A DNA stretch of 64,000 nt. Source: Paractinoplanes atraurantiacus. GTDB taxonomy: Bacteria > Actinomycetota > Actinomycetes > Mycobacteriales > Micromonosporaceae. Shown here one piece after another: positions 27,404 to 38,737 of this stretch. The position numbers were made by a program, and so were the translations under genes. Under the pieces are notes generated by a model, which saw nothing but the letters and a program-made list of their open reading frames with translations, did no database searches and was not told the origin of the DNA. The stretch spans positions 124,001 through 188,000 of the forward strand of contig NZ_OBDY01000009.1 in assembly GCF_900215205.1 (NCBI RefSeq). The letters are read 5' to 3'. Each line of letters starts with the position of its first letter. Positions within the stretch are counted from its first letter, which is position 1.

Positions 27404-28253
27404 CCTGGACAGCCTCCTCGACATCCGGACCCGGCGCCCCGCGGCCATCGCCGCCGCGGCGTCCTCGCGCCGACGGCCGGCCGGCCTGTTCGGGCCGCAC
27501 GGCAAGATGATGATCATCGCGGCCGACCATCCGGCCCGCGGGGCGCTGCGGGCCGGCGACGACCCCCTGGCCATGGCCAACCGCGTCGACCTGCTCGAAA
27601 GGTTGCGCACCGCGCTGGCCCGGCCCGGCGTCAACGGCGTCCTCGGCACCCCCGACATCCTCGAAGATCTGCTGCTGCTGGGCGCGCTCGACGACAAGGT
27701 CGTCATCGGCTCGATGAACCGGGGCGGCCTGGCCGGCACCAGCTTCGAGATCGACGACCGGTTCACCGCGTACGACGCGGGCAGCATCGCCGCCGCCGGC
27801 TACGAGGGCGGCAAGATGCTGCTGCGCATCGACCCCACCGACCCGGGCACGGTCGCCACCCTCGAGGCCTGCGGCAACGCGGTCGGTGCGCTGGCCGCCC
27901 GGCGCAAGATGGCCATGGTCGAGCCGTTCATCTCGCACCGCGTCGACGGGCGGGTGCGCAACGAGCTGACCGCCGAGGCCATGATCCGGGCGGTGACGGT
28001 CGCGGCCGGTCTCGGCACGACCTCGGCCTACACGTGGCTCAAGGTGCCGGTCGTCGACGACATGGAGCGGGTGATGGCCGCGACCACGCTGCCGGCGCTC
28101 ATCCTCGGCGGTGAGGGCGAGGCGGCGTACGCGGCCTGGCGAAAGGCTCTTGATCTGCCGACCGTGCAGGGGCTGGTGATCGGGCGGTCGCTGCTCTACC
28201 CGGCGCGCGGATCCGTGTCCGACGCGGTCGACCGGGCGGTGGGGTTGCTATGA
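27396..28253 (+). CDS. Cgl0159-family (beta/alpha)8 aldolase-like protein
   Basis: A 285-residue TIM-barrel protein of the family found beside iolC in actinobacteria (Cgl0159 type). Visible motifs include GKMMIIAADHPARGAL, GTPDILEDLLLLG and WLKVPVVDDMERV, whose Lys could act in a class I aldolase mechanism. No iolJ-type class II aldolase is present in the cluster, so this protein is the candidate for cleaving the phosphorylated deoxyketo-sugar. That role is inference. Confidence 0.8.
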   Translation: MPDLDSLLDIRTRRPAAIAAAASSRRRPAGLFGPHGKMMIIAADHPARGALRAGDDPLAMANRVDLLERLRTALARPGVNGVLGTPDILEDLLLLGALDDKVVIGSMNRGGLAGTSFEIDDRFTAYDAGSIAAAGYEGGKMLLRIDPTDPGTVATLEACGNAVGALAARRKMAMVEPFISHRVDGRVRNELTAEAMIRAVTVAAGLGTTSAYTWLKVPVVDDMERVMAATTLPALILGGEGEAAYAAWRKALDLPTVQGLVIGRSLLYPARGSVSDAVDRAVGLL

Positions 28254-28317
28254 GCGGCCGGAGCCAAGCGGAGGCCGGACGCCGTCCTCTCGGCGCCGCA
28301 CGAGGGAGCGAATCATC

Positions 28318-29214
28318 ATGACAGGGATGGCGCGGGTCAATCCCCTGATGCGGCGGGGCAGCACCGCCGACAAGCCGTTCGACCTGGTCGTGACGCCGGA
28401 GAACGCGGGCTGGCGCTACAGCGGCCTGCGGGTGCTCGACCTGCCGGTGGGCTCGCGGGCGAAGTTCGTGACCGGGCCGGACGAGATGCTGGTGCTGCCG
28501 TTGTCCGGCGGCTGCGACGTGACCTGCGACGACGAGCGGATGACGCTGACCGGCCGCCGTTCGGTGTTCTCCCGGGTCACCGACTTCGCCTATGTGCCGC
28601 GCGATTCGACGGTGACCGTGCGCGCGCCCAACGGCGGGCGGTTCGCGCTGCCGGCGGCGCGGGCCAGCAAGCGGCTGCCGTTCCGCTACGGCGCGGCCCA
28701 GGACGTGAAGGTCGAGATGCGCGGCGCCGGGCAAGCCAGCCGGCAGGTCAACAACTTCTGCACGCCGGAGAACTTCGAGGCCGACCGGCTGATCGCCTGC
28801 GAGGTGCTCACCCCGGGCGGCAACTGGTCGTCGTATCCGCCGCACAAGCACGACGAGATCGGCGAGGGCGAGTCCAGTCTCGAGGAGATCTACTACTTCG
28901 AGGTCGCGGCGTCGCCGTCGGGCACGTCGGGGTGCGGCTTCCAGCGGGTGTACGGGCATCCGGACCGCCCCATCGACGTGTGCGCCGAGGTGCGCTCGGG
29001 CGACGTCGTGCTGATCCCGTACGGCTGGCACGGCCCGTCGATGGCCGCACCCGGCTACGACCTCTACTACCTCAACGTGATGGCCGGTCCGGGCAGGCGG
29101 GAGTGGCTCGTGCGCGACGACCCGGCGCACGGCTGGGTGCGCTCGTCGTGGACCGGTGTGCCGGTCGACCCGCGGTTGCCGATGACCACCCACACCGAAA
29201 GGACGCGGCTGTGA
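28318..29214 (+). CDS. iolB: 5-deoxy-glucuronate isomerase IolB
   Basis: Cupin-type isomerase of 298 residues that converts 5-deoxy-glucuronate to 5-dehydro-2-deoxygluconate. The metal-binding pattern is in WSSYPPHKHDEI with EEIYYFEV, and the second cupin half in DVVLIPYGWHGPSMAAPGYDLYYLN. It is full length and overlaps the iolD start (GTGA). Confidence 0.95.
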   Translation: MTGMARVNPLMRRGSTADKPFDLVVTPENAGWRYSGLRVLDLPVGSRAKFVTGPDEMLVLPLSGGCDVTCDDERMTLTGRRSVFSRVTDFAYVPRDSTVTVRAPNGGRFALPAARASKRLPFRYGAAQDVKVEMRGAGQASRQVNNFCTPENFEADRLIACEVLTPGGNWSSYPPHKHDEIGEGESSLEEIYYFEVAASPSGTSGCGFQRVYGHPDRPIDVCAEVRSGDVVLIPYGWHGPSMAAPGYDLYYLNVMAGPGRREWLVRDDPAHGWVRSSWTGVPVDPRLPMTTHTERTRL

Positions 29215-31064
29215 GACTCACCGTAGGGCAGGCCGTGGTGCGGTTCCTGGCCAGCCAGTGGACCGAGCGCGACGGCGCCGAGCAGCGCACGATCGCCGGC
29301 TGCCTGGGCATCTTCGGCCACGGCAACGTGGCCGGGATCGGTCAGGCGTTGTTGCAGGCGCAGCGCACCGGTGAGGCCGACCTGCCGTACCGGTTGGCCC
29401 GCAACGAGCAGGCGATGGTGCACACGGCCGCCGGCTATGCCCGGATGAAAAACCGGCTTTCCACATTGGCCTGTACGGCGTCGATCGGACCCGGCTCGAC
29501 GAACATGCTCACCGGGGCCGCGCTGGCCACGGTCAACCGGCTGCCGGTCCTGCTGCTGCCCTCCGACGTCTTCGCCACCCGGGCCGCGTCGCCCGTGCTG
29601 CAGGAGCTGGAGGATCCGCGCGGCTACGACGTGTCGGTCAACGACGCGTTCCGGCCGCTGTCCCGCTTCTTCGACCGGGTCTGGCGGCCCGAGCAGCTGC
29701 CGTCGGCGCTGCTGGCCGCGATGCGGGTCCTGACCGACCCGGCCGAGACCGGCGCGGTCACGCTCTGCCTTCCCCAGGACGTGCAGGCCGAGGCGTACGA
29801 CTTCCCCGACGCGTTGTTCGCCAAGCGGGTCTGGCACGTGTCCCGTACGCCGGCCGAGCCCGCCTTCGTGGAGCGGGCGGCCGAGGTGATCCGGGAGGCC
29901 CAGCGCCCGCTGATCATCGCGGGCGGCGGCGTGATCTACTCGGAGGCGTCGGCCGAGCTCGACCGGTTCGCCCGCGAGACCGGCATCCCGGTGGCCGACA
30001 CCCAGGCCGGCAAGGGCGCGCTGAGCTGGGACCATCCGCAGTCGGTGGGCGGCGTCGGCTCGACCGGGACGCCGGTGGCCAACAAGCTGGCCCGCGAGGC
30101 CGACGTCATCATCGGGGTGGGCACGCGATACAGCGACTTCACGACCGCTTCGCGTACGGCTTTCCAGCATCCCGGCGTGAAGTTCGTGAACATCAACGTG
30201 GCCTCGTTCGACGCACACAAGGAGTCGGCCCACCCGGTCGTGGCCGACGCCCGGGCCGGGCTGTCGGAGCTGCTCGGCGCGCTGGACGGGCGGCGGTTCC
30301 CGGCCGGCTACCGCGCCGCGGTCGCGTCGTGGCAGGAGACGGTCGACAAGGCGTACCACCTGGGACATGGACCCCTGCCCGCCCAGAGCGAGGTCATCGG
30401 GGTGGTGAACGAGGCGTGCGGCGCGCGCGACGTCGTGGTGCAGGCGGCCGGAAGCATGCCCGGCGACCTGCAACTGCTGTGGCGGGCCCGCGACCCGAAG
30501 CAATATCACGTCGAGTACGGCTACTCGTGCATGGGCTTCGAGATCGCCGGGGCGCTCGGCATCAAGATGGCCGATCCGTCCCGCGAGGTCTACGCGCTGG
30601 TCGGCGACGGCTCGTACCTGATGATGGCGCAGGAGATCGTCACCGCCGTCGCCGAGGGCATCAAGCTGATCCTGGTCCTGGTGCAGAACCACGGGTTCGC
30701 CTCGATCGGCGCGCTCTCGGAGTCGCTCGGCTCGCAGCGGTTCGGCACGAGCTACCAGTTCCGCGGCGCCGGTCAGGACTACGACGGCGGCCGTCTGCCC
30801 ATCGACCTCGCGGTGAACGCGGAGAGCCTGGGCGCCGCCGTGATCCGCTGCCGCACCATCGCCGACCTGCGCGACGGGCTCAAACGGGCCCGGGAGGCCG
30901 ACCGGCTGACCGTCGTGCACATCGAGACCGACCCGCTGTCGCCGGTGCCGTCCTCCGAGTCGTGGTGGGACGTGCCCGTGCCGGAGGTCTCGTCCCTTCC
31001 GAGCACCCAGGCGGCGCGCGAGACCTACGACGCCGCGAAACGTGACCAGCGGCAATACCTCTAG
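29211..31064 (+). CDS. iolD: 3D-(3,5/4)-trihydroxycyclohexane-1,2-dione acylhydrolase IolD
   Basis: Thiamine-diphosphate-dependent enzyme of 617 residues that opens the inositol-derived ring. GTG 29211 overlaps the iolB stop. The N-terminal PYR domain contains GIFGHGNVAGIGQAL and the conserved Glu region RNEQAMVHTAAGYA. The C-terminal PP domain has the ThDP motif VGDGSYLMMAQEI followed by VLVQNHGFASIG. Complete for the family. Confidence 0.95.
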   Translation: MRLTVGQAVVRFLASQWTERDGAEQRTIAGCLGIFGHGNVAGIGQALLQAQRTGEADLPYRLARNEQAMVHTAAGYARMKNRLSTLACTASIGPGSTNMLTGAALATVNRLPVLLLPSDVFATRAASPVLQELEDPRGYDVSVNDAFRPLSRFFDRVWRPEQLPSALLAAMRVLTDPAETGAVTLCLPQDVQAEAYDFPDALFAKRVWHVSRTPAEPAFVERAAEVIREAQRPLIIAGGGVIYSEASAELDRFARETGIPVADTQAGKGALSWDHPQSVGGVGSTGTPVANKLAREADVIIGVGTRYSDFTTASRTAFQHPGVKFVNINVASFDAHKESAHPVVADARAGLSELLGALDGRRFPAGYRAAVASWQETVDKAYHLGHGPLPAQSEVIGVVNEACGARDVVVQAAGSMPGDLQLLWRARDPKQYHVEYGYSCMGFEIAGALGIKMADPSREVYALVGDGSYLMMAQEIVTAVAEGIKLILVLVQNHGFASIGALSESLGSQRFGTSYQFRGAGQDYDGGRLPIDLAVNAESLGAAVIRCRTIADLRDGLKRAREADRLTVVHIETDPLSPVPSSESWWDVPVPEVSSLPSTQAARETYDAAKRDQRQYL

Positions 31065-31075
31065 GAGAGAAAGCC

Positions 31076-32572
<1,497 letters not shown>

Positions 32573-32584
32573 AAGGTTCCGCAC

Positions 32585-33508
32585 ATGGAGATCCGTCACT
32601 TGCAACTCGGTAGCTGCCCGGACTCGTGGGGCGTGTGGTTCGCCGACGATCCTCAGCAGACTCCCTGGAATCGGTTCCTCGACGAGATGGTCGCGGCGGG
32701 CTATCGGTGGCTGGAGCTTGGTCCGTACGGATATCTGCCGACCGATCCGTCCCAATTGCGCGACGAGTTGGAATCGCGTGGTTTGTCGTGCGCGGGCGGT
32801 ACGGTCGCGGGAGCCGGCGGACCGCACAAGGACTTCGACTCCGTCTTGGCGGAAACCCGCAAAGTGGCTTCACTGGTCTCGGCCATCGGCGCGCAAAATG
32901 TCGTTTTTGTCCCTGTCCCTGGCTATCGCGACGACAAGACCGGGGCGTACCTCGAGCCCGCGACTCTCGGCGAGGACGCCTGGAGCGCTCTGATCCGCAA
33001 CACCAACACCCTCGGGCGAGTGCTCCTCGAAGAGTACGGGGTCCATATGCGCTTCCACCCGCATGCGGACTACCAAGTGGAGACGCAGCAGCAGACCGAG
33101 CGTTTCCTTGACGAGACCGATCCCCGCTTCGTCTCGTTGTGCCTGGACACCGGGCACCTCGCCTACCGTCGGGCCGACGTGCCGGGCATCATTCGGAAAT
33201 ATCCCGAGCGAATCGGATATGTCCACATCAAGCAGATGGACCCCGCCATCGCCCGGCGGGCCGTGGCCGAGGATCTCGCCTTCGGCCAGGCGGTCGCCAT
33301 GGGCGCCAGCGTCGAGCCTCCGGCCGGCGAGCCGGACGTCCCCTCCGTGCTCGACGCGCTCAGCGAGCTCGACGCCGAGATCTTCGTCGTCGTCGAGCAG
33401 GACATGTACCCCGTCGACTTCGACGTCCCGCTGCCGATCGCGCAGCGGACCCGCGCGTATCTCAATTCTCGTGGACTCACGTCCCGTCCCTCAGGAGAGA
33501 AGATATGA
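32585..33508 (+). CDS. iolE: Inosose dehydratase-like TIM barrel (IolE)
   Basis: A 307-residue protein that should dehydrate 2-keto-myo-inositol to the dione substrate of IolD. It matches IolE in SCPDSWGVWFADDPQQTPW and WLELGPYGYLPTDPSQLRDE, with metal-ligand patches at RFHPHADYQVE, CLDTGHLAY and YVHIKQMD. An IolH-type isomerase role cannot be fully excluded. Its stop overlaps the next gene as ATGA. Confidence 0.88.
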   Translation: MEIRHLQLGSCPDSWGVWFADDPQQTPWNRFLDEMVAAGYRWLELGPYGYLPTDPSQLRDELESRGLSCAGGTVAGAGGPHKDFDSVLAETRKVASLVSAIGAQNVVFVPVPGYRDDKTGAYLEPATLGEDAWSALIRNTNTLGRVLLEEYGVHMRFHPHADYQVETQQQTERFLDETDPRFVSLCLDTGHLAYRRADVPGIIRKYPERIGYVHIKQMDPAIARRAVAEDLAFGQAVAMGASVEPPAGEPDVPSVLDALSELDAEIFVVVEQDMYPVDFDVPLPIAQRTRAYLNSRGLTSRPSGEKI

Positions 33509-34497
33509 CCGCTCGGACCCGTACCTTCCGGATCGCCGCCCTCGGCGCGGCCGTGGTCCTCGCCGCCACCGCGTGCAGCGGCGGCGGACGCGAGAAGACC
33601 GAAGAGAGCGATACCGGCGGCGGCAACGCCGCGGGCAGCTCCGGCTACACGATCGCGTTTATCACGCACGAGACACCGGGCGACACGTTCTGGGACAAGG
33701 TCAAGAACGGCGCCAACCAGGCCGCCAAGGACACCGGGGTCACGCTGAAGTATTCCAACGACCCCGAGGCGCCCAAGCAGGCCGTGCTCATCCAGAACGC
33801 GGTCGACTCCAAGGTCAGCGGCATCGCCACCACCCTGGTCACGCCGGACGCCCTGGCCGGTGCGGTCAAGGCGGCCACCGACGCCAAGATCCCGGTGGTC
33901 GGCTTCAACTCCGGCATCAACGACTATCAGCGGCTCGGCGCGCTGATGTACTTCGGCTCGGACGAGACCCTGGCCGGCACCGAGGCCGGCAAGAAGCTGG
34001 CCGAGCAGGGCGCCAAGCATCCGCTCTGCGTCATCCAGCAGACCGGCTCGGTCGCCCTCGAGGCGCGCTGCGCGGGCGTGAAGAGCTCCGTCCCCGGCAC
34101 CGAGAACATCCAGGTCAACGGGGCCGACGACGCGGCCGTGACCTCGACCCTGCAGGCGAAACTGGCGCAGGACAAGTCGATCGACTCGATCGTCACGCTC
34201 GGCGCACCGCAGGCGCTCGACGCGATCAAGGCGCGGCAGCAGGCCGGCAGCCAGGCCAAGCTGGTCACGTTCGACCTCAACGAGCAGGCCGCGACCGAGA
34301 TCAAGAGCGGCAACATCCTCTTCTCGATCGACCAGCAGCCGTACGTGCAGGGCTACATGGCCGTCACCTCGCTCTACCTGAACCTCAAGAACGGCAACGA
34401 CATCGGCGGCGGCAAGGCCGTGCTGACCGGCCCGTCCTTCGTGGACTCGGCGAACATCGACAAGATCCTGCCCTTCACCAAGAACAACACGCGGTAG
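33505..34497 (+). CDS. Sugar/inositol ABC transporter substrate-binding lipoprotein
   Basis: Type I periplasmic-binding protein of 330 residues, lipid-anchored at the lipobox Cys of LAATAC. The mature protein has the ribose-binding-like pattern IAFITHETPGDTFWDKVKNGA, KIPVVGFNSGI and FDLNEQAATEI. It is the first gene of the importer part of the iol operon, so inositol is the likely ligand. Confidence 0.93.
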   Translation: MTARTRTFRIAALGAAVVLAATACSGGGREKTEESDTGGGNAAGSSGYTIAFITHETPGDTFWDKVKNGANQAAKDTGVTLKYSNDPEAPKQAVLIQNAVDSKVSGIATTLVTPDALAGAVKAATDAKIPVVGFNSGINDYQRLGALMYFGSDETLAGTEAGKKLAEQGAKHPLCVIQQTGSVALEARCAGVKSSVPGTENIQVNGADDAAVTSTLQAKLAQDKSIDSIVTLGAPQALDAIKARQQAGSQAKLVTFDLNEQAATEIKSGNILFSIDQQPYVQGYMAVTSLYLNLKNGNDIGGGKAVLTGPSFVDSANIDKILPFTKNNTR

Positions 34498-34510
34498 AGG
34501 AGGTGCCGTC

Positions 34511-35566
34511 ATGACTCAGACAGTCGCTCCGGCGCCCTCTTCCCACTCGGCCGACCGGGTCCGCCCCGCCCTGGCCAGCCGCCTCATGGCCCGGCCCGAG
34601 ATCGGCGCCCTGGTCGCGGCGATCATCATCTTCATCTTCTTCCTCGTGCTGGCGCCCTCGTTCCGGTCGGCCGAGTCGTTCTTCACGGTCCTCTACCAGT
34701 CGTCGGTGATCGGCATCGTGGCGGTCGGCGTGGGCCTGCTGATGATCGGCGGGGAGTTCGACCTCTCCTCCGGCGTCATCGTCTACACCGCGGGCCTGTT
34801 CACCTCGATGTTCTGCTGGTACTACGGCGTGAACCTGTGGATCGGCGCGATCCTGTCGCTGGCGTTCTGCCTGCTGCTCGGCTTCATCAACGGCTACCTG
34901 GTGATGAAGACCGGCATTCCCAGCTTCCTCATCACGCTGGGCACGTTCTTCGTGCTCCAGGGGGCCAACCTGGGCGTGACCAAGCTGGTCACCGGCACCG
35001 TGTCCACGCCCGACATCAGCAACATCGACGGGTTCGACTCCCTGGGCAAGATCTTCGCGTCCAGCTTCAAGATCGGGTCGGTGACGATCTGGACGTCGGT
35101 GCTGTGGTGGATCCTGTTCGTCGCCCTCGCCGCCTGGACCCTGCAGCGGACCCGGGTCGGCAACTGGATCTTCGCGGTCGGCGGTAACCCGGACAGCGCC
35201 CGCGCGGTCGGCGTGCCGGTGGTCCGTACGAAAATCGGGCTCTTCATGGTCGTGTCTTTCCTGGGCTGGTTCGTCGGGATGCACCAGCTCTTCCGGTTCA
35301 ACACGCTCCAGGCCGGCGGGGGCGTCGGCAACGAGTTCCTCTACATCATCGCGGCCGTCGTGGGCGGCACGCTGCTGACCGGCGGGTTCGGCAACGCGAT
35401 CGGCGTCGCCATCGGCGCCTTCATCTTCGGCATGACCAGCCTCGGCATCATCTACGCGGGCTGGGACCCGAACTGGTTCAAGGCCTTCCTCGGCGTGATG
35501 CTGCTGCTCGCCGTGCTGGTGAACCTCTACGTGAAACGCATGTCCACCAGAAGGAAGGTGGGTTGA
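34511..35566 (+). CDS. Sugar/inositol ABC transporter permease (RbsC/FrcC-like)
   Basis: Integral membrane permease of 351 residues with about ten hydrophobic segments. It contains the family stretch GVGLLMIGGEFDLSSGVIV, GFINGYLVMKTGIPSFLITL, and the cytoplasmic ATPase-contact region GGNPDSARAVGVPV. It lies 13 bp after the binding-protein gene and four bases before the ATPase gene. Confidence 0.94.
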   Translation: MTQTVAPAPSSHSADRVRPALASRLMARPEIGALVAAIIIFIFFLVLAPSFRSAESFFTVLYQSSVIGIVAVGVGLLMIGGEFDLSSGVIVYTAGLFTSMFCWYYGVNLWIGAILSLAFCLLLGFINGYLVMKTGIPSFLITLGTFFVLQGANLGVTKLVTGTVSTPDISNIDGFDSLGKIFASSFKIGSVTIWTSVLWWILFVALAAWTLQRTRVGNWIFAVGGNPDSARAVGVPVVRTKIGLFMVVSFLGWFVGMHQLFRFNTLQAGGGVGNEFLYIIAAVVGGTLLTGGFGNAIGVAIGAFIFGMTSLGIIYAGWDPNWFKAFLGVMLLLAVLVNLYVKRMSTRRKVG

Positions 35567-35569
35567 GCT

Positions 35570-36385
35570 ATGACCGATACTTTGGCCGACCACGCCGACA
35601 AAGGACTGCACAAGGGCGAGCCGCTCGTCGAGATGGAGGGCGTCGGCAAGTCGTACGGCGCCATCCGGGCCCTGCGCGGCATCAACCTGAGGGTCAACGC
35701 GGGCGAGGTCACCTGCGTGCTCGGCGACAACGGCGCCGGCAAGTCCACCCTGATCAAAATCATCTCGGGCCTGCACCCGCACAACGAGGGCAGCCTGCGC
35801 GTCGACGGCAAGGAGGTCAACTTCGCCTCGCCGCGCGAGGCCCTGTCGCACGGCATCGCCACGGTCTATCAGGACCTGGCCGTGGTCGGGCTGATGGAGG
35901 TGTGGCGCAACTTCTTCCTCGGCTCCGAGCTGACCGCCGGCCGCTATCCGCTGGCCGGGCTGAAGGTCAAGCAGATGCGGGAGATCGCCGACACCGAGCT
36001 GCGCAAGATGGGCATCGTCGTCAAGGACATCAACCAGCCGATCGGGACGCTCTCCGGCGGCCAGCGCCAGTGCGTGGCGATCGCCCGGGCGGTGTATTTC
36101 GGCGCGCGGGTGCTGATTCTCGACGAGCCGACGGCGGCGCTGGGCGTCAAGCAGTCTGGTGTGGTCCTGAAATATGTGGCGGCGGCGCGCGACGCCGGAC
36201 TGGGCGTCGTGTTCATCACCCACAACCCGCACCACGCGTACATGGTCGGCGACCACTTCGTGATCCTCAAGCTGGGGGCGACGGCGCTGGACAAGACCCG
36301 CAAGGAGGTCGGCCTCGACGAGCTGACCCAGCAGATGGCCGGCGGCGACGAATTGGCCGAGCTGTCGCACGAGTTGAAGCGCTGA
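35570..36385 (+). CDS. Sugar/inositol ABC transporter ATP-binding protein (single NBD, FrcA-like)
   Basis: A 271-residue ATPase with one nucleotide-binding domain, unlike the fused two-domain RbsA type. Walker A is GDNGAGKSTL, the Q-loop region is ATVYQDLAVV, the signature TLSGGQRQCVAIARA, Walker B VLILDEPTAAL and the switch His ITHNPHH. Two copies would drive the permease. The importer set is complete. Confidence 0.95.
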   Translation: MTDTLADHADKGLHKGEPLVEMEGVGKSYGAIRALRGINLRVNAGEVTCVLGDNGAGKSTLIKIISGLHPHNEGSLRVDGKEVNFASPREALSHGIATVYQDLAVVGLMEVWRNFFLGSELTAGRYPLAGLKVKQMREIADTELRKMGIVVKDINQPIGTLSGGQRQCVAIARAVYFGARVLILDEPTAALGVKQSGVVLKYVAAARDAGLGVVFITHNPHHAYMVGDHFVILKLGATALDKTRKEVGLDELTQQMAGGDELAELSHELKR

Positions 36386-36394
36386 GGGGCTTTC

Positions 36395-37408
36395 ATGTTG
36401 AAGGTTGGAGTCATCGGCACCGGGATGATCGGCCAGGACCACATCCGCCGGATGACGACGGTGCTGGCCGGCGTCCAGGTGACGGCGGTGTCGGACGTGG
36501 ACACCGTGGTGGCGGCATCGGTCGGTGCCGGGGTCGGCGCGTCTGTGCACGCCACCGGCGGGGAAGTCATCGCCGACCCGTCGGTGGACGCGGTGGTGGT
36601 CTGCTCCTGGGGGCCGACCCACGAGGAGTACGTGCTGGCCGCGATCGCCGCGGGTAAGCCGGTGTTCTGCGAGAAGCCGCTGGCCACCACCCAGGAGGCC
36701 TGCCTGCGCATCCTCGACGCCGAGGTCGCCGCGGGTCGCCGGCTGGTGCAGGTCGGATACATGCGTCGTTATGACGCTGAATACCGCGCGCTGAAATCCT
36801 CTCTCGGCGTGATCGGCCGGCCGCTGATGATGCACTGCGCTCACCGCAACGCCAGCGTCCCGTCGTTCTACGAGAAGGAGATGGCGATCACCGACACGGC
36901 GGTGCACGAGATCGACATGGTGCGCTGGCTGTTCGACGACGAGGTGGCGGCCGTCCGCGTGCTGGTACCGCGCCGCAGCGGCAACGGCGGGGAGTTGCAG
37001 GATCCGCTGTTCGTGGTCATGGAGATGGCCGGCGGGGTGCTGGTCGACGTGGAAATCTCGGTGAACATCCGCTACGGCTACGACATCCGCGGCGAGGTGG
37101 TCGGCGAGAACGGCACGGCCGCACTGGGCAACGCCTCGCTGGTGACGATCCGGCACGGCGGTGTCGAGGCCTCTCCGGTGCCGGTCGACTGGCGGGAGCG
37201 CTTCCTGCGGGCGTACGACGTCGAGTTCCAGGAGTGGATCGACTCCCTGACCGCCGGTGGCCGCCCGGTCGGCCCGAGCGCCTGGGACGGCTACGCGGCG
37301 GCGGTGGTGTCGGACGCGGGCGTGGCGGCCCTGCGCACCGGCGACCGGGTGCCGGTTTCGCTGGTGGAACGCCCGAAGCTGTACGGAGCGGAGGTGGCGG
37401 CGGCGTGA
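36395..37408 (+). CDS. iolG: Inositol 2-dehydrogenase-like oxidoreductase (IolG family)
   Basis: Gfo/Idh/MocA dehydrogenase of 337 residues, placed to oxidise myo-inositol to 2-keto-inositol, the entry step. Motifs are KVGVIGTGMIGQDHIRRM, CEKPLATT, VGYMRRYDAEY, and DTAVHEIDMVRWLFDDE with the active-site D-x3-H. GTGA overlap links it to the next gene. Exact substrate (myo- or scyllo-inositol) is not determined by sequence. Confidence 0.88.
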   Translation: MLKVGVIGTGMIGQDHIRRMTTVLAGVQVTAVSDVDTVVAASVGAGVGASVHATGGEVIADPSVDAVVVCSWGPTHEEYVLAAIAAGKPVFCEKPLATTQEACLRILDAEVAAGRRLVQVGYMRRYDAEYRALKSSLGVIGRPLMMHCAHRNASVPSFYEKEMAITDTAVHEIDMVRWLFDDEVAAVRVLVPRRSGNGGELQDPLFVVMEMAGGVLVDVEISVNIRYGYDIRGEVVGENGTAALGNASLVTIRHGGVEASPVPVDWRERFLRAYDVEFQEWIDSLTAGGRPVGPSAWDGYAAAVVSDAGVAALRTGDRVPVSLVERPKLYGAEVAAA

Positions 37409-38268
37409 AGATCGCTCTCGACCCGTACATGCTGCGGAAGGTCCCGCTGCTCGACCTGCCCCGCGTGGTGGCCGACCTGGGCTATCACCACATCGAGATG
37501 TCCCCGCGCGACGACTTCCTGCCGTTCTTCGTCCACCCGCGGGTGGACAAGGCGGGCGTGGCCGCGTTCAAGCGGGCGCTGGCGGCCGCTTCGGTCGAGG
37601 TGGCATCAGTTCTGCCGCTCTATCGCTGGTCGGGTCCGTCCGAGGACGAACGGCAGGCGGCCGTACGCTACTGGAAACGGGCCATCGAGATAACGGTCGA
37701 CCTCGGCGTGAACGTCATGAACTCCGAGTTCAACGGCCGTCCTTCCTTACCGGACGAGTGCGAGGCCCAGTTCTGGCGCTCGATGGAGGAGTTGCTGCCG
37801 ATCTTCGAGCGGGAGGGCGTGCGGCTCGTGCTGGAGCCGCACCCCGACGACTTCATCGAGGACGGCCTGGCCGCGGTCAACATGATCCGCGGCATCGACT
37901 CGGACCTGGTGTCGTTCCTCTACTGCGCCCCGCACACGTTCCATCAGGGCGGAGACCTGGAGGCGATCATGAGGTACGCGGGCCCGCTGCTCACCCAGGT
38001 GCACATCGCCGACTCGTTCGACTTCCGGGGCTCGTCCGGCCTGCGGTACATCGTGAACCCGCCCGGCTCGACGGCCCGCGTCCACCAGCATCTGGACATC
38101 GGCCAGGGCGAGGTGGACTGGGACGTCTTCTTCCGCACCTTGAACGAGCTCGACTTCGACGGCATCGCGACGGTGTGCGTCTTCGCCTGGGAGGAGAGGG
38201 CGGAGGACAGCGCCCGCTACAACCTGAGCCAGATCTCCCAGTTCACCCAGAAGCACGGATCCGCTTGA
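37405..38268 (+). CDS. Sugar phosphate isomerase/epimerase, last gene of iol operon
   Basis: A 287-residue TIM-barrel isomerase, possibly of IolI/IolH type. GTG 37405 overlaps iolG. Metal-binding patches are LVLEPHPDDFIE, YCAPHTFHQGG, and LTQVHIADSF. It may interconvert inosose isomers or act on a side substrate. Its 3' end overlaps the convergent kinase gene by 26 bases. Confidence 0.87.
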   Translation: MKIALDPYMLRKVPLLDLPRVVADLGYHHIEMSPRDDFLPFFVHPRVDKAGVAAFKRALAAASVEVASVLPLYRWSGPSEDERQAAVRYWKRAIEITVDLGVNVMNSEFNGRPSLPDECEAQFWRSMEELLPIFEREGVRLVLEPHPDDFIEDGLAAVNMIRGIDSDLVSFLYCAPHTFHQGGDLEAIMRYAGPLLTQVHIADSFDFRGSSGLRYIVNPPGSTARVHQHLDIGQGEVDWDVFFRTLNELDFDGIATVCVFAWEERAEDSARYNLSQISQFTQKHGSA

Positions 38269-38737
38269 CGAGCATCGCCACATCAACCGGCGCGTCGGTG
38301 CGAACCCGCAGGACAGTCCCCAGTCCGAGCGGTTCCGCACCGGCGCTCCACACCGCCCAGTTGTCGGCCAGGCTCTGCGCGTCGCGGTAATACGCGGGCC
38401 TGCGCCGCGCCTCGAAGCGCCGGCGGGCCACATCGGCCGGCACCTCACACCAGACTTCGGTCACGCTTCGCGCTCGGCTGAGCTTCAAACCGGCTTGCGC
38501 GTACGCGAGATCGCGCGCCCGAAACCACCACGACTCCAGAATCACGTCCCCGTCATGGCCGGCCGCGCGTTCCCACATCATCTCCGCGGCGCCGGCAACG
38601 CTGCCACCGGTCGCGGCGAGCTCGTCCTTTATCGCGTCCTTGGAGATCAGAGGAAGCGAGGCCGCCCGCGCCAGCGCCGTCGCCAGCGTCGTCTTCCCCG
38701 CCCCCGGCAGCCCGTTGACGAGAACGACCCTCTTCAC
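38243..38737 (-). CDS. P-loop AAA/shikimate-kinase-like small kinase
   Basis: A 164-residue P-loop protein beginning MKRVVLVNGLPGAGKTTLAT (Walker A) with an adenylate-kinase-like lid pattern (RRFEARRRPAYYRDAQS). GTG 38737 shares its first G with the stop of the upstream SRPBCC gene, so the two are coupled. The substrate could be a small molecule or a tRNA/antibiotic; it is not identifiable. Confidence 0.8.
   Translation of the reverse strand: MKRVVLVNGLPGAGKTTLATALARAASLPLISKDAIKDELAATGGSVAGAAEMMWERAAGHDGDVILESWWFRARDLAYAQAGLKLSRARSVTEVWCEVPADVARRRFEARRRPAYYRDAQSLADNWAVWSAGAEPLGLGTVLRVRTDAPVDVAMLVKRIRASG

Noticed and set aside
34475..37156. Very long minus-strand open frame over the inositol importer genes
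   Set aside because: It is a high-GC shadow of the permease, ATPase and iolG genes; the translation is His/Arg/Asp-rich without any family pattern.
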